Below, piece by piece: positions 17,272 through 26,090 of a stretch of DNA of 64,000 nt (position 1 is the stretch's first letter; the number at the start of each line of letters is the position of its first letter). A model generated the notes under the pieces. The model was not told the DNA's origin and did no database searches. It saw nothing but the letters and a program-made list of their open reading frames with translations. The stretch is from contig JAGTRW010000017.1 of NCBI GenBank assembly GCA_018262095.1, forward strand, positions 1 to 64,000. The letters run 5' to 3'. This DNA is from Pseudomonadota bacterium. GTDB taxonomy: Bacteria > Pseudomonadota > Gammaproteobacteria > Burkholderiales > Rhodocyclaceae. Made by a program: the position numbers and the translations under genes.

Positions 17272-18906
17272 ATGATTTCAAAATACACCAACTCACTCAA
17301 GGCGCTGCTGCTGATCCTCGTCGTCGTCTGCGGCGCCGGCTTCGCGATTCTGTTGCTGCAGGGCCAGGTCGCGCTGCGTAGCGTCGAACACGCGGCGGTG
17401 CAGATGGGCGACGGCAAGGACATCGTTGCCGATATCCTGCCGCCGCCGCTTTACATCATCGAGACTCACCTGGTGGCCTATCAGTTGCTTGACCAGCCGC
17501 TCGCTGAGCGGGCGGCGCTCGCCGAACAGTTCACCCAGTTGAAAAAGGACTACGTGGCACGCAACGTCTATTGGCAGGGCAAACAGTCAGCGATCGATGC
17601 GACAGCGTATGCGTCGCTGCTCGGGGTGCAGAAGGAAAAAGGCGAAGCCTATTGGCAACGTCTGGAACAGGATTTCCTGCCCGCCGTCCTGGCCGGTCGC
17701 GACGACGAGGCACGAGCCGCGTTCGCCGATCTCAAACAACTCTATTCGGCGCATCGCGCCGGCGTCGATGCGACCGTGAAGGTGGCCTCCGGCTGGTCGG
17801 ACGCCCGCCTCGCCGACCTCTCGGTGACGACGCAGAACGCTCTTTGGGTGCTGTCGGTGGTGGCGGCGCTCTGCCTGGTCGTTGCCGTTCTGCTCTACCT
17901 GCTCGTTTCGCGCCGCATCGGTCGTCTGCTCGGCGCCGAACCTGAGGAACTGCGCGCCGAAATGGTCCGTCTGGCGGCCGGCGACCTGCGCTTGTCAGCG
18001 CGCGGGGGCCCGGACGGCAGCGTGCTGGGCGCCCTGCAACACGCGCAGCAAAGAATCCGCTTGCTGCTCGAGCAAACGGGACTGGCCGCGCAGCAGGTCG
18101 ATCAGCGCGTCGGCCAGGTTCAGCTGAGCTTCGATCAACTCGACACGAATGCTCGTCATCTCGCCGATGCGGCGATGGCGACCAGTTCGGCGATGGAAGA
18201 AATATCGGCCAGCGTGGCGATGATTTTCGAGCAGGCAACGTTCGCCGAAACGGTCGCCGCCGACGCGGTGCGTCAAGCGCAAAGCGGTACCGACGCTTGC
18301 GCCGAGAATCAGGCCAGCGTCGAGCACATTGCCCAGGCCAGCGCCCAGGCGCAGCGCTCGGTGTCGCTGCTGGGCGAACAGTCGAAGGAGGTTGCCGGCA
18401 TCGTTCAGACGATCCGTTCGATCGCCGACCAGACCAATCTGCTGGCACTCAACGCGGCGATCGAGGCGGCGCGCGCCGGCGAACAGGGACGCGGTTTTGC
18501 GGTGGTCGCCGACGAAGTGCGCAAGCTCGCCGAACACACCGCGCAGGCGACCGAGGAGATTACCAAGCTGATCGGCAGAATTCAGAACGGCATCGAGCAG
18601 ACCGTCGCGTCGTTCAACGCGAGCGTTGCCGACATTCAAAGCGGTCGGCAAAGTGCCGAACAGTCGGGGCAGGCGCTTTCTCTTATCCACCAGCGCGTCG
18701 ACGCGCTGACGGCGGGCGTCGCCGATATCGTCAATGCCACGCGCGAGGTCAATAGCGCGGCTCGGCAGATCAACGACAACCTGGCCAGCGTCAGCCGCCT
18801 GGCCGATGCCGGCAGCGCCGCCTCGCACGACACCGCCGATGCCGGCAAGGCCTTGGGCGAAGTTGCCGTGCGCATGAACCAGTCGCTCAGCGCCTTCCAG
18901 TGCTGA
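17272..18906 (+). CDS. methyl-accepting chemotaxis protein
   Basis: 544 aa. TM1 is at about residues 8-30 ([21 protein letters not shown]). A periplasmic helical sensor domain carries the motif [15 protein letters not shown], known from a group of chemoreceptors. TM2 lies near 183-208, followed by a divergent HAMP, then the signalling hairpin with tip [43 protein letters not shown]. No C-terminal CheR/CheB pentapeptide. I chose MISKYTNS as start; an ATG 13 codons upstream after AAGG is possible. Its place between urtA and the permease-kinase suggests taxis to urea or a ureide. Confidence 0.93.
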   Translation: MISKYTNSLKALLLILVVVCGAGFAILLLQGQVALRSVEHAAVQMGDGKDIVADILPPPLYIIETHLVAYQLLDQPLAERAALAEQFTQLKKDYVARNVYWQGKQSAIDATAYASLLGVQKEKGEAYWQRLEQDFLPAVLAGRDDEARAAFADLKQLYSAHRAGVDATVKVASGWSDARLADLSVTTQNALWVLSVVAALCLVVAVLLYLLVSRRIGRLLGAEPEELRAEMVRLAAGDLRLSARGGPDGSVLGALQHAQQRIRLLLEQTGLAAQQVDQRVGQVQLSFDQLDTNARHLADAAMATSSAMEEISASVAMIFEQATFAETVAADAVRQAQSGTDACAENQASVEHIAQASAQAQRSVSLLGEQSKEVAGIVQTIRSIADQTNLLALNAAIEAARAGEQGRGFAVVADEVRKLAEHTAQATEEITKLIGRIQNGIEQTVASFNASVADIQSGRQSAEQSGQALSLIHQRVDALTAGVADIVNATREVNSAARQINDNLASVSRLADAGSAASHDTADAGKALGEVAVRMNQSLSAFQC

Positions 18907-18975
18907 AAGTGTCGAGGGATCATTCCGCTGCGCTGCGCTGAGGCGTGGCCGTCCGTTCAGATCGCCAGCCCGGGG

Positions 18976-19899
18976 TCAGGTCCCTCGGATCTTGCTCATC
19001 GCCAGGTTGGCGGCGGCGGTTCGCGTTTCGACGCCGAGTTTTTCGAACACGTGCTCGAGGTGCTTGGTGACGGTTCGCGGGCTGCTGCCGACGATCTCGC
19101 CGATGTCGCGGCTGGTCTTGCCGAGCGTCACCCAGTAGAGCACTTCGGCTTCGCGCTGGGTCAGGCGAAAGGCGGCGATCAGCGAGTCGATCGCCGAAGC
19201 GTCGTTCTCCTCGCGCAGAACGACCAGCCATTCGTCGTCGCCGGTCTGGTCGTGGAACGAGGCGAGCAATCGCCGGCAGCCCTGCGCGACGAGCAAGGCC
19301 GCCGGTTCGCCGCCTTCGCGCCGCGCGCGCTGCGCGGCGGCAATCCAGTCGAGCAGTTCCTGCGGCGCGACTTCCTCGGGGTTGGCGAAATAGTCCTTGA
19401 GCAATGACCGGGCGAGCGGCGTCTGCCACACCACTTTGCCGTCGCGCGAACGCACGGCGACTGTCGCCTGGCCGAAGGCGTCGAGCGCGCTGCGCGCCTG
19501 CTTCATCTGCCGCGCGTTGTGCATGTGCGCGGCGATTCGCGCCAGTACCTGCGCCGGCTGCAGCGGCTTGGTGACATAGTCGGCGGCGCCGGCGGCAAAG
19601 GCGGCGACGACGTGCTCGGTCTCGGTGAGACCGGTCATGAAGACGATCGGAATGTGATGCGTCGTAAAGTCGGCCTTGAGCCGGCGAGCGACCTCGAAGC
19701 CGTCGATTCCGGGCATCAGCGCGTCAAGCAGGATGACGTCGGGCAGGCTCTGGCGCGCGCGCTGCAGCGCCGACTCGCCGTTGGTCGCGACCAGTACCGT
19801 GTAGCCCGCTTCGTCGAGCGCGTCGTGCAGCAGCGAGAGGTTTTCGGGGATGTCGTCGACGATCAGCACGATGTCGGTGACGCTTCGATCAATGGGCAT
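18976..19899 (-). CDS. LuxR-type response regulator (REC - linker/PAS-like - HTH)
   Basis: 307 aa. Receiver domain with phosphoacceptor Asp about residue 59 (DVILLDALMPGIDGFE) and acidic pair VDD near 14-16. A middle region (about 140-235) resembles a small PAS-like module. A C-terminal LuxR HTH follows (LTQREAEVLYWVTLGKTSRDIGEIVGSSPRTVTKHLEHVFEKLGVETRTAAA). The start MPIDRSVTDIV overlaps the kinase gene by 11 bases, so it is the cognate partner. Likely targets are the urtA and urtB palindromes. It is convergent with the chemoreceptor gene with a 69-base gap. Confidence 0.95.
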   Translation of the reverse strand: MPIDRSVTDIVLIVDDIPENLSLLHDALDEAGYTVLVATNGESALQRARQSLPDVILLDALMPGIDGFEVARRLKADFTTHHIPIVFMTGLTETEHVVAAFAAGAADYVTKPLQPAQVLARIAAHMHNARQMKQARSALDAFGQATVAVRSRDGKVVWQTPLARSLLKDYFANPEEVAPQELLDWIAAAQRARREGGEPAALLVAQGCRRLLASFHDQTGDDEWLVVLREENDASAIDSLIAAFRLTQREAEVLYWVTLGKTSRDIGEIVGSSPRTVTKHLEHVFEKLGVETRTAAANLAMSKIRGT

Positions 19900-22800
19900 C
19901 GCGTGCCTTTCTGATGATTTCCTTGATGGCGTCGAACTGGAAGCCGCGCGCCAACTCGCGCAGCACGCGGACGAACTCGCCGTGTGCCGGGCTCTCGCGT
20001 TCGATCTCGCCGAGCTTGTTGAGAATGCCGCGCAGATAGCCGAGGCTGACCAGTTCGTCGAGCGCGGCGAGCTGCTCCCGATCCGGCGGCACCAGCGGTT
20101 GCGGCGCCGGCGCGGCAGGTGCTGCGGCCGGCGGCGGCGTTTCGGCACTGACCCATTGCAGGCCGAGCTTGCGGCCGATCCAGTCGAGCAGTTCGTCGAC
20201 GCGCAGCGGTTTGACGATGAAATCATCAAAGGCGATCACCACGTCGTTGTCGAGCCCCTTGTCGAAGGCGTTGGCCGAGAGGATCGCGATGTGCGCGTCG
20301 CAGAGCTGCTCTTCGCGGATTCGGCGAATCGTCTCCCAGCCGTCGATGCCGGGCATCGCCAGGTCCATGAAGATGAGGTGCGGCGCGAAGCTGGGCAGGA
20401 GTTGCAGGCATTCGTAGCCGCTCGCTGCCTGCTCGATCTCGAAGCCGAGCGGGTCGAGAACGCTCTGCAGCATCTCGCGGTCGACTTTTTCGTTGTCGAC
20501 GACCAGGATGCGGCGGCGGATGCCGACGTAGCCGATCGGCCGCGCGCGCGGCAAGCCGCGCATCCCCGCTTCCGAACTGGCGGCCGGCAGGAACAGGCGG
20601 ATGCGAAAGACGCTGCCTTGCTTGGGCGTACTGACAACCTGCAACTCGCCGCCCATCAGGTCGGTGAGCATGCGCGCGATGGTCAGGCCGACGCCGCTGC
20701 CGCCGGCCTGCGCGCTGCTGCCGCGAACGAAGGGCTCGAAGATTCGTTCGAGCTCTTCGGGCGGGATGCCGGGGCCGCTGTCGCGAATTTCGAAGGTGAT
20801 CATTCCCAGGCGGCTTTCGACGCGCAGGCTGACTTCGCCGCGCAGCGTGAACTTGACGGCGTTGCCGAGCACGTTGATCAGGATCTGGCGCAGCCTTCGC
20901 TCGTCGACGCGCACCACCGCCGGCAGTTCGTCGCTCGCCTGGTAGGAAAAACCCAGTCCCTTGTTGCGCGCCTGCAACTCGAACATGCCGACGATCTGCT
21001 GCAGAAAATCGGGAAAATCGAGCGGCTTGACGTCGAGCGTGAGCTTGCCGCCTTCGATTCTCGCGATGTCGAGCGTTCCCTCGATCACCGACAACAGGTG
21101 GTCGCCGCTCTTGCGGATGACGCCCACCGCCTGCCGGCGGTTGGGCGGGATCGCCTCGTCGCCGTCGAGGATCTGCGCGTAGCCGAGGATGCTGTTGAGC
21201 GGTGTGCGCAACTCGTGGCTGATCGCCGTGATGTAACGGCTCTTGGCGAGGTTGGCCTGGTCGGCGGCCTGTTTGGCCTTTTGCAGCTGCTCGTCGGTGC
21301 GCTGGTGCGAGTCGATTTCCTGCATCAGCAAGCGCGTCTGGCGGTTCGACTCTTCCTGCGCCACCCGCCGGCTCTGGTGCGTCAGCACCATCCACCAGGC
21401 GGCGATGCCGGAGAGCAGCAGCAAGCCCGAAAAGGCTTTGATGAAGGTCTGTTGCAGATGCGCAATCAACTCGGCTTGCGCCGCGCCGAGCGTCAGCACT
21501 TCATGCGTATAGAGCAGGCCGAGCAGTCCGGCGAGCAGCGGGATGATTCCGGCCATCAACAGCAGGTAATGCGCCAGCCCGGTTTCGAGGTAAGGGACGA
21601 GCGCTGCGGGAAGAATGCGGTGCAGCGCGCTCTTCCATTGCGCGGCGAGATTGGCGCCGGGCTTGCACAGGTCGTCGCAGCGCGCGTCGAGCGAGCAGCA
21701 CAGCGAGCAGATGGTACCGCCGTAAGCCGGGCAGTGCGCGGTGTCGTCGCTTTCGTAGTCGCGTTCGCAGATGCAGCAACGCTGCATCCCGGTCGCTGGC
21801 GCGCTGCCACGTTTGACCAGGTAATAGCGGCCGCCGGTCGCCCAGGCGATCAGCGGCGCGCTGACGAAGGCGGCGAGCAGCGCGATGAACGACGCGTAGG
21901 GCTGCAGCGCTGCGCCGAGCAAGCCGGCGAAAGCGGCGATCGACAGCAGCGAGGCGATGCTCATGGCGCCGACGCCGACCGGGTTGATGTCGTAGAGATG
22001 GCTGCGCTTGAACTCGATGTGCGGTGGCGACAGCCCCAGCGGCTTGTTGATCGTGAGGTCGGCAACCACCGCGGCCATCCACGAGATGGCGATATTCGAA
22101 TAGAGACCGAGGATCTGGCCGAGCACCTGGAAGACGTCGAGTTCCATCAGCAAGAGCGCGATCAGCGTGTTGAAGACGACCCAGACGACGCGTCCGGGAT
22201 GGCTGTGCGTCAGGCGCGCAAAGAAATTCGACCAGGCCAGCGAGCCGGCATAAGCGTTGGTGACGTTGATCTTGAGCTGTGAGATGACGACGAACAGGAC
22301 CGTCGCGGCGATCGCCAGCGCCGAGTTGGAAAAGACGTGAGAGAAGCCGATCAGGTACATCTGGTTGGGGTCGACGGCTTTGGCTGCGGGGACCGAATTG
22401 CGCAGCGCGAGATAGGCGAGCAGCGCGCCGCCGAGCATCTTGGCGACGCCGGGGACGACCCAGCCGGGGCCGCCGAGCACCACCGCCAGCCACCAGCGGC
22501 GAGCGCTTTTTGCCGTTCGCTCGGGCATGAAGCGCAGGTAGTCGGCCTGCTCGCCCATCTGCGTCACCAGCGCGATGCCGACGGTGAGCGCGGCGCCGAA
22601 CAGCGGCATCGAGAACTCGCCGCCTTGCCCCTGTTCGCCCGGGTAGCGCAACAGACCGCTGAGTACCTCGGGCTGCTGCACCAGCAGGAAGGCGTAGGGC
22701 AGTACCAGCAAGGCCAGCCACAGCGGTTGCGTCCATGCCTGCAGCCGGCTGATCACGGTGACGCCGTGGGTGACCAGCGGGATCACCGCCAGCGCGCAGA

Positions 22801-23293
22801 TCAGGTAGCCCCAGCGCGGCGGGATATGGAACGCCAGTTCGAGCGCGTAGGCCATGATCGCCGCTTCGAGCGCGAAGAAGATGAAGGTGAACGACGCATA
22901 GATCAGCGAGGTGATCGTCGATCCGATGTAGCCGAAGCCCGCGCCGCGCGTCAGCAGGTCCATGTCGAGGCCGTAGCGCGCTGCGGCGTGGCTGATCGGC
23001 AGGCCGATCAGAAAGATGATCAGCCCAGTCGCCAGGATCGCCCAGAAAGCGTTGATGAAGCCGCTGCCCACCAGCATGGTCGCGCCGACCGCTTCGAGCA
23101 CCAGAAACGACGCGGCGCCGAAGGCGGTATTGGCGACGCGAATTTCCGACCATTTGCGGAAGCTGTGCGGCGTGAAGCGCAGCGCGTAGTCCTCGAGCGT
23201 CTCGTTGGCGACCCAGGTGTTGTAGTCGCGCCTGATCTTGACCACTCGCTGGAGCGGCTCGGCGACGGATTCGACAGAAGGGGGTCGGGTCAT
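19889..23293 (-). CDS. NCS1 permease - hybrid histidine kinase fusion (transceptor)
   Basis: 1134 aa with an unusual order. Residues about 1-490 form a complete NCS1-family (cytosine/purine/allantoin/hydantoin) permease of about 12 helices, starting with NETLEDYALRFTPHSFRKWSE. Residues about 503-545 are a cysteine-rich module (CCICE...HCPAYGGTICSLCCSLDARCDDLCKP). Two further TM segments and a coiled coil follow (to about 680). Then come HisKA with His693 (ISHELRTPLNS), HATPase (to about 910) and a receiver with Asp977. The C-terminal helical tail of about 90 residues lacks an HPt histidine motif. It pairs with the overlapping LuxR-type regulator. By analogy with CrbS-type SLC5 kinases, it probably senses a nitrogenous solute while, or instead of, transporting it. 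Confidence 0.93.
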   Translation of the reverse strand: MTRPPSVESVAEPLQRVVKIRRDYNTWVANETLEDYALRFTPHSFRKWSEIRVANTAFGAASFLVLEAVGATMLVGSGFINAFWAILATGLIIFLIGLPISHAAARYGLDMDLLTRGAGFGYIGSTITSLIYASFTFIFFALEAAIMAYALELAFHIPPRWGYLICALAVIPLVTHGVTVISRLQAWTQPLWLALLVLPYAFLLVQQPEVLSGLLRYPGEQGQGGEFSMPLFGAALTVGIALVTQMGEQADYLRFMPERTAKSARRWWLAVVLGGPGWVVPGVAKMLGGALLAYLALRNSVPAAKAVDPNQMYLIGFSHVFSNSALAIAATVLFVVISQLKINVTNAYAGSLAWSNFFARLTHSHPGRVVWVVFNTLIALLLMELDVFQVLGQILGLYSNIAISWMAAVVADLTINKPLGLSPPHIEFKRSHLYDINPVGVGAMSIASLLSIAAFAGLLGAALQPYASFIALLAAFVSAPLIAWATGGRYYLVKRGSAPATGMQRCCICERDYESDDTAHCPAYGGTICSLCCSLDARCDDLCKPGANLAAQWKSALHRILPAALVPYLETGLAHYLLLMAGIIPLLAGLLGLLYTHEVLTLGAAQAELIAHLQQTFIKAFSGLLLLSGIAAWWMVLTHQSRRVAQEESNRQTRLLMQEIDSHQRTDEQLQKAKQAADQANLAKSRYITAISHELRTPLNSILGYAQILDGDEAIPPNRRQAVGVIRKSGDHLLSVIEGTLDIARIEGGKLTLDVKPLDFPDFLQQIVGMFELQARNKGLGFSYQASDELPAVVRVDERRLRQILINVLGNAVKFTLRGEVSLRVESRLGMITFEIRDSGPGIPPEELERIFEPFVRGSSAQAGGSGVGLTIARMLTDLMGGELQVVSTPKQGSVFRIRLFLPAASSEAGMRGLPRARPIGYVGIRRRILVVDNEKVDREMLQSVLDPLGFEIEQAASGYECLQLLPSFAPHLIFMDLAMPGIDGWETIRRIREEQLCDAHIAILSANAFDKGLDNDVVIAFDDFIVKPLRVDELLDWIGRKLGLQWVSAETPPPAAAPAAPAPQPLVPPDREQLAALDELVSLGYLRGILNKLGEIERESPAHGEFVRVLRELARGFQFDAIKEIIRKARDAH

Positions 23294-23367
23294 GGCGCTT
23301 CGTTTCCGGAGAAGACGCGATTGTAACCTCCGGCGTCATCGGCCACGCCAGTGCGGCGCCGGCGCGC

Positions 23368-23856
23368 TCAATCGCGGCGCAGATTCTGGCGCAATACCCG
23401 CATGTTCGAACGGCAGAAACCGAGGCGCTCGTAGAACGCCAGCGCCGGCGCATTGCCTTGGTCGGCGAGCAGCGTGACGCGCGTTATTCCGGCCGCCCGC
23501 GCCCAGTCGAAAACATGTTCGACCAGCTGGCGACCGAGCTGGCGGCCGCGCCATCGCGCCTTGACGATCACGTCTTCGAGCAGCAGCACCGGGCAGCCTT
23601 CGGCGGTGCTGATGGTGAGCAGCGCGTTGGCCATTCCGGCGACTTGATCGCCCGCGCGCAGGACGAAGAGTCGGCCAAGCTGCGGATTGTCGAGAATCAG
23701 GCGCAAGCCGCGCAGCTGCTTGTCGCGTTCGGGCGAAAAATCGCATTCGAGCGTAAACAGCTCGGCCAGCAGGTCGGCCAGCGCTTCGAGATCGGCGGCG
23801 CTGGCGAAATCGACGGTGATTTTCCCGGCCGGCCGGAACGGCGACGCGACGCTCAT
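23368..23856 (-). CDS. GNAT family N-acetyltransferase
   Basis: 162 aa with the GNAT fold: VLLLEDVIVKARWRGRQLGRQLVEHVFDWARAAG (motif A, acetyl-CoA loop RGRQLGRQL) and ITRVTLLADQGNAPALAFYERLGF (motif B). The start MSVASPFRPAGK overlaps the nifQ stop in an ATGA, so it is co-translated with nifQ. The acceptor is unknown; GNAT genes do occur near nifQ in some diazotrophs, but no function is established for this one. Confidence 0.88.
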   Translation of the reverse strand: MSVASPFRPAGKITVDFASAADLEALADLLAELFTLECDFSPERDKQLRGLRLILDNPQLGRLFVLRAGDQVAGMANALLTISTAEGCPVLLLEDVIVKARWRGRQLGRQLVEHVFDWARAAGITRVTLLADQGNAPALAFYERLGFCRSNMRVLRQNLRRD

Positions 23857-24407
23857 GCCGTTTCGGGTCCGAAGCAGACCCGGTAATCGCAGCAATCGGC
23901 GCAGTGCGGCGACTTGCAGATCGGCACGCCGGCGCGTTGGCACAATTGGCGATAGAAGAATTTCTTCCACTTCATGTCGCCGACATTCTTCGCCGCCAGG
24001 CTCGGGAAATGCGTCTGCATCAGGCTAGACAGCACGGCGCGGTTGGGCAGGCCGAGGTCCTGCCAGAGGTGGTTTTCGCCCAGGCTCGCCGAGGCGATGG
24101 CGTAGGCGAGCCAAGTCTGCTGTTCGGCGTTCGACGCGCGGTGCTCGAGCAGCAGCTCGACGATTTCATCAAATTCGTCGAACTCCGCAGGCGCCGCGCA
24201 ACGCTCGCCGTTGGCGAACGACAGGCCGCAGAAGAATTCATCGAGCAGTTTCTGGAAACAGCGCTCGCTCAAGCCGCGGATCAGCGGTTGCCGGCTGGCG
24301 CGCAGCGATTGGTCGATGACGCCGGCGAAGGCGAGCGTCGCCGGGTCGCCGGGCCGGCGAGCGCGGGCCAGCGGTATGTTCGAAGAGTCGGTTGGGCGAG
24401 TGTTCAT
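23853..24407 (-). CDS. nifQ: nitrogen fixation protein NifQ
   Basis: 184 aa. Molybdenum-iron-sulfur protein that supplies molybdenum for FeMo-cofactor synthesis on NifEN/NifH. The C-terminal signature C-x4-C-x2-C-x5-C is complete (CKSPHCADCCDYRVC), and MKWKKFFYRQLCQRAG just before it is also typical. Transcribed divergently from nifE, with a candidate sigma-54 promoter of its own and shared NifA boxes. It is unusual in heading a two-gene unit with a GNAT gene. Confidence 0.95.
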   Translation of the reverse strand: MNTRPTDSSNIPLARARRPGDPATLAFAGVIDQSLRASRQPLIRGLSERCFQKLLDEFFCGLSFANGERCAAPAEFDEFDEIVELLLEHRASNAEQQTWLAYAIASASLGENHLWQDLGLPNRAVLSSLMQTHFPSLAAKNVGDMKWKKFFYRQLCQRAGVPICKSPHCADCCDYRVCFGPETA

Positions 24408-24440
24408 GGCGTTCTCCGGTCGTTGCCTGGCGATCCATAA

Positions 24441-24455
24441 GCAAGACTCCTTCCA
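24441..24455 (-). promoter_or_regulatory. candidate sigma-54 promoter of nifQ
   Basis: Minus strand TGGAAGGAGTCTTGC: GG and GC are separated by exactly ten bases, and the -12 element TTGC is perfect. The -24 element TGGAAGG departs from TGGCACG. The predicted start lies about 20-25 bases before the nifQ ATG. Acceptable given the adjacent NifA boxes. Confidence 0.6.
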
Positions 24456-24509
24456 TGCCGGTCGATGCGCCCGATTCCCCGTTTTGGGCAGGTTCGGGCT
24501 TTCTGCGAG

Positions 24510-24525
24510 TGTCGCGTTTCAGACA
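24510..24525. promoter_or_regulatory. NifA upstream activating sequence 1
   Basis: TGT-CGCGTTTCAG-ACA, a perfect TGT-N10-ACA NifA box. It lies about 55 bases from the nifQ -24 element and about 97 from that of nifE, both workable distances for NifA looping; it may chiefly serve nifQ. Confidence 0.8.
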
Positions 24526-24550
24526 ATCGGCGCCCGGCTGTCAGCTGCGC

Positions 24551-24566
24551 TGTCGCGATCGCCACA
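24551..24566. promoter_or_regulatory. NifA upstream activating sequence 2
   Basis: TGT-CGCGATCGCC-ACA, a second perfect NifA box, itself nearly palindromic in the core. It is 56 bases upstream of the nifE -24 element. The A+T-rich tract between them (GAAAAATAAATCTTTTTAAA) is where an IHF bend would be expected, though I do not claim an exact IHF consensus. Confidence 0.82.
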
Positions 24567-24621
24567 ATCGTTGAGAAAAATAAATCTTTTTAAAAACATC
24601 TGCTTGCCGTTTTGTTTCGAC

Positions 24622-24637
24622 TGGGCACGGCGCTTGC
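24622..24637 (+). promoter_or_regulatory. sigma-54 promoter of the nifE operon
   Basis: TGGGCACGGCGCTTGC: GG-N10-GC with near-consensus -24 (GGCACG) and -12 (TTGC) elements. Transcription would begin about 12 bases further on, leaving a leader of roughly 15-20 bases that contains AAAGGA before the nifE ATG. Confidence 0.85.
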
Positions 24638-24664
24638 GTTGTCTCCAGCGAAAGGATCACTGCC

Positions 24665-26071
24665 ATGAAAACCAGCGAGATCGCCGTTCTGCTCAACGAA
24701 CCGGCCTGCGCCCACAACGCCAAGGAGAAATCCGGCTGCGTCCGGCCCAAGCCGGGTGCCACGGCCGGCGGCTGTTCGTTCGACGGCGCGCAGATCGCGC
24801 TGCTGCCGATTGCCGACGTCGCGCACATCGTCCATGGTTCGATCGCCTGCGCCGGCAGCTCGTGGGACAACCGCGGAACGCGAACGACCGGCCCGGCGCT
24901 TTACCGCATCGGCATGACCACCGATCTCACCGAGCAGGACGTGATCATGGGGCGCGGCGAAAAACGCCTGTTTCATTCGATCAAGCAGGCCATCGACCGC
25001 TATTCGCCGGCCGCCGTCTTCGTCTATTCGACCTGCATTTCGGCGATGGTCGGCGACGATCTGGATGCCGTCTGCAAGGCCGCCGCCGAGCGCTGGGGCG
25101 TTCCGGTGGTGCCGGTCGATTGCGCCGGTTTCTACGGCAGCAAGAACCTCGGCAACCGCATCGCCGGCGAGGCGATGAGCCGCCATGTGATCGGCACGCG
25201 CGAGCCCGATGCGGTTCCCGCGTCAGCGCAGCGTCCCGGAATCCGCGTGCACGACGTGAGCCTGATCGGCGAATACAACATCGCCGGCGAATTCTGGCAC
25301 GTCGCGCCGCTCTTCGACGAACTGGGGCTGCGCATCATCGCCTCGCTGTCGGGCGATTCGCGCTTTTCCGAGATCCAGACCATGCACCGCGCGCAAGCGA
25401 GCATGGTGGTCTGCGCCAAGGCTCTGCTCAACGTCGCGCGCAAGGTCCACGAGCGCTGGGGAGTTCCTTTCTTCGAAGGCAGCTTCTACGGCATTGCCGA
25501 TACCTCGCAAGCGCTGCGCGATTTCGCGCGGCTGATCGGCGACGACGATCTTGCGGCGCGTACCGAAGCGCTGATCGCGCGCGAGGAAGCGAAGATCAAC
25601 GCCGAGCTTGACCCCTGGCGCGCTCGCCTCAAGGGCAAGCGCGCACTGCTCTACACCGGTGGCGTCAAGTCCTGGTCGGTGGTTTCGGCCTTGCAGGACC
25701 TGGGAATGGAGGTGGTCGCCACCGGCACCAAGAAATCGACCGGCGAAGACAAGGCGCGCATCCGCGAACTGATGGGCGAGGACGCCAGGATGATCGACGA
25801 CGGCAGTCCGAAAGTCCTGCTCTCCGCCTACCACGACTACGGCGCCGACATCCTGATCGCCGGCGGCCGCAATCTCTACACCGCGCTCAAGGCGCGAATT
25901 CCCTTCCTCGACATCAATCAGGAGCGCGAGTTCGGCTACGCCGGGTACACGGGAATGATCGAGCTCGCTCGCCAGCTGGCGCTGACCATCGACAGCCCGG
26001 TCTGGGCGGCGGTGCGCGATCCGGCACCGTGGGCGCCAAGCAAGGCGGTCGGTCTGCCGCTGACTTTCTGA
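24665..26071 (+). CDS. nifE: nitrogenase iron-molybdenum cofactor biosynthesis protein NifE
   Basis: 468 aa. Alpha-type subunit of the NifEN scaffold on which the NifB-cofactor is matured to FeMo-co. It retains the NifD-like cysteines for the NifEN cluster ([36 protein letters not shown]) and the C-terminal blocks [15 protein letters not shown] and [17 protein letters not shown] stretch of 19 bases separates it from nifN. First gene of the NifA-dependent operon; nifHDK are not in the window. Confidence 0.97.
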   Translation: MKTSEIAVLLNEPACAHNAKEKSGCVRPKPGATAGGCSFDGAQIALLPIADVAHIVHGSIACAGSSWDNRGTRTTGPALYRIGMTTDLTEQDVIMGRGEKRLFHSIKQAIDRYSPAAVFVYSTCISAMVGDDLDAVCKAAAERWGVPVVPVDCAGFYGSKNLGNRIAGEAMSRHVIGTREPDAVPASAQRPGIRVHDVSLIGEYNIAGEFWHVAPLFDELGLRIIASLSGDSRFSEIQTMHRAQASMVVCAKALLNVARKVHERWGVPFFEGSFYGIADTSQALRDFARLIGDDDLAARTEALIAREEAKINAELDPWRARLKGKRALLYTGGVKSWSVVSALQDLGMEVVATGTKKSTGEDKARIRELMGEDARMIDDGSPKVLLSAYHDYGADILIAGGRNLYTALKARIPFLDINQEREFGYAGYTGMIELARQLALTIDSPVWAAVRDPAPWAPSKAVGLPLTF

Positions 26072-26090
26072 CCAGACAGGAGAAAACATC

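Noticed and set aside
19850-22282. 810-codon plus-strand open frame opposite the response regulator and NCS1-kinase genes
   Set aside because: Composition dominated by Arg, Asp, Val, Ala and Gln as typical of antisense frames in GC-rich genes; the minus-strand domains are unambiguous.
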